Shown one piece after another: positions 5,969 through 6,228 of a DNA stretch of 6,228 nt (the first letter of the stretch is position 1; every line of letters starts with the position of its first letter). Position numbers and translations under genes: made by a program. Under the pieces are notes generated by a model. It did not search any database. It saw only the letters and a program-made list of their open reading frames with translations, and was not told where the DNA came from. The DNA is taken from the NCBI GenBank assembly GCA_002367285.1, contig DFBF01000228.1:3814-10041 (forward strand). Direction: 5' to 3'. The DNA comes from Rhodobacteraceae bacterium UBA3087 (GTDB lineage: Bacteria; Pseudomonadota; Alphaproteobacteria; Rhodobacterales; Rhodobacteraceae).

Positions 5969-6149
5969 TTAGGTATCAACTAAAAAATTCAGTTTACAAG
6001 ATAAATATCAATGCTTTAATGGAAATAGGGATCACACGTTGGTACGGATTTGTATCGAAATCCTGTAATTTTGTATCGATTATTTGTCGCTGCGGTCAGT
6101 GCCTGGTACCTTACATTTTATTAGATTTTGCGGCCTATTGGCTGTTGAA
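5969..6149. other. AT-rich non-coding segment, probable genomic-island DNA
   Basis: Hand count gives 64 G/C of 180 bases (36%) over 5971-6150, against about 60% in the genes to the left. The change coincides with the tRNA remnant. No credible coding sequence is visible. The segment carries a pair of 10-bp direct repeats, TTTGTATCGA, at 6049-6058 and 6070-6079. Confidence 0.6.
6049..6079 (+). repeat. Two direct repeats TTTGTATCGA with 21-bp period
   Basis: Identical 10-mers start at 6049 and 6070, two helical turns apart, placing both on the same face of the DNA. That spacing suits a protein binding site, for example integrase arm sites or a regulator, but nothing ties it to a known protein. 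Confidence 0.5.
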
Positions 6150-6228
6150 TGTCATTGAGAACTGACCCGGTATTGTCACCGAGATTTGACCCGCTCTTAG
6201 TTATGTATCGGCGGCTATGCTTTGGTCA
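6150..6228. mobile_element. Terminal region of an IS21-family-like insertion sequence, truncated by window edge
   Basis: Two tandem 21-bp units start at 6150 and 6174, a 24-bp period. Each follows TGTCAnnGAGAnnTGACCCGn, with 16 of 21 positions identical. IS21-family ends begin with TG and carry multiple short terminal repeats containing TGACCC-like cores, so this looks like one end of such an element with its outer boundary at 6150. No istA or istB coding sequence is visible in the remaining 34 bases. Short open starts at ATG 6203 and ATG 6217 run off the edge and cannot be judged. The family call rests on remembered terminal patterns. Confidence 0.6.

Noticed and set aside
5940..6030. A complete tRNA gene
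   Set aside because: Only positions 54-76 are present. The T-stem does not close, and no acceptor 5' strand, D-arm or anticodon arm follows.
5857..6165. Open frame of 102 codons on the plus strand
   Set aside because: It runs through the 5' region of the minus-strand gene, the tRNA remnant, the AT-rich segment and into the IS end. It has no ribosome site, and its composition changes midway at the tRNA junction.
1..6228. CRISPR array or other long repeat array
   Set aside because: No regularly spaced repeats were seen beyond the two IS-end units and the pair of 10-mers.

Overview
The window reads as a GC-rich alphaproteobacterial chromosome, most likely Rhodobacterales/Roseobacter-like. The grounds are coding GC near 60% (62% counted by hand over 3001-3060), a perfect FNR/FnrL-type box, and the general character of the proteins. 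The genus cannot be fixed from this sequence alone.

Layout. (1) 1-922, minus strand: the N-terminal 307 codons of a HAD-UbiA fusion prenyltransferase that runs off the left edge. (2) 923-1127: a divergent intergenic region holding a perfect TTGAT-N4-ATCAA palindrome. (3) 1128-4835, plus strand: a tightly packed three-gene operon, with a 20-nt overlap between genes 1 and 2 and a 4-nt overlap between genes 2 and 3. It encodes an extended SDR nucleotide-sugar epimerase/dehydratase-like enzyme, a large secreted protein whose C-terminal half resembles the phosphodiester glycosidase (NAGPA) fold, and a secreted Cys-rich protein of the FGE-sulfatase (SUMF1/EgtB/PvdO) superfamily. (4) 4842-4868: a perfect GC hairpin between convergent genes, probably a bidirectional terminator. 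(5) 4890-5768, minus strand: a secreted protein of unrecognised function. (6) 5769-6228: no credible gene. This stretch has the 5' region of that last gene, then a 23-nt sequence matching the 3' end of a tRNA (T-loop through CCA), then an AT-rich segment (64 of 180 bases are G/C in 5971-6150), and finally tandem 21-bp repeats of the kind found at IS21-family ends.

How the genes may work together (inference). A UbiA enzyme related to decaprenyl-phosphate phosphoribosyltransferase, a nucleotide-sugar-type SDR and two exported proteins, one of them phosphodiester-glycosidase-like, suggest a pathway that makes a lipid-linked sugar in the cytoplasm and processes or attaches a glycan in the periplasm or at the surface. 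The FNR-type box between the divergent units suggests oxygen-responsive control of one or both. The right end is best read as the distal junction of an integrative element: chromosome to the left, tRNA 3' remnant as attachment site, and AT-rich island DNA with an IS to the right.
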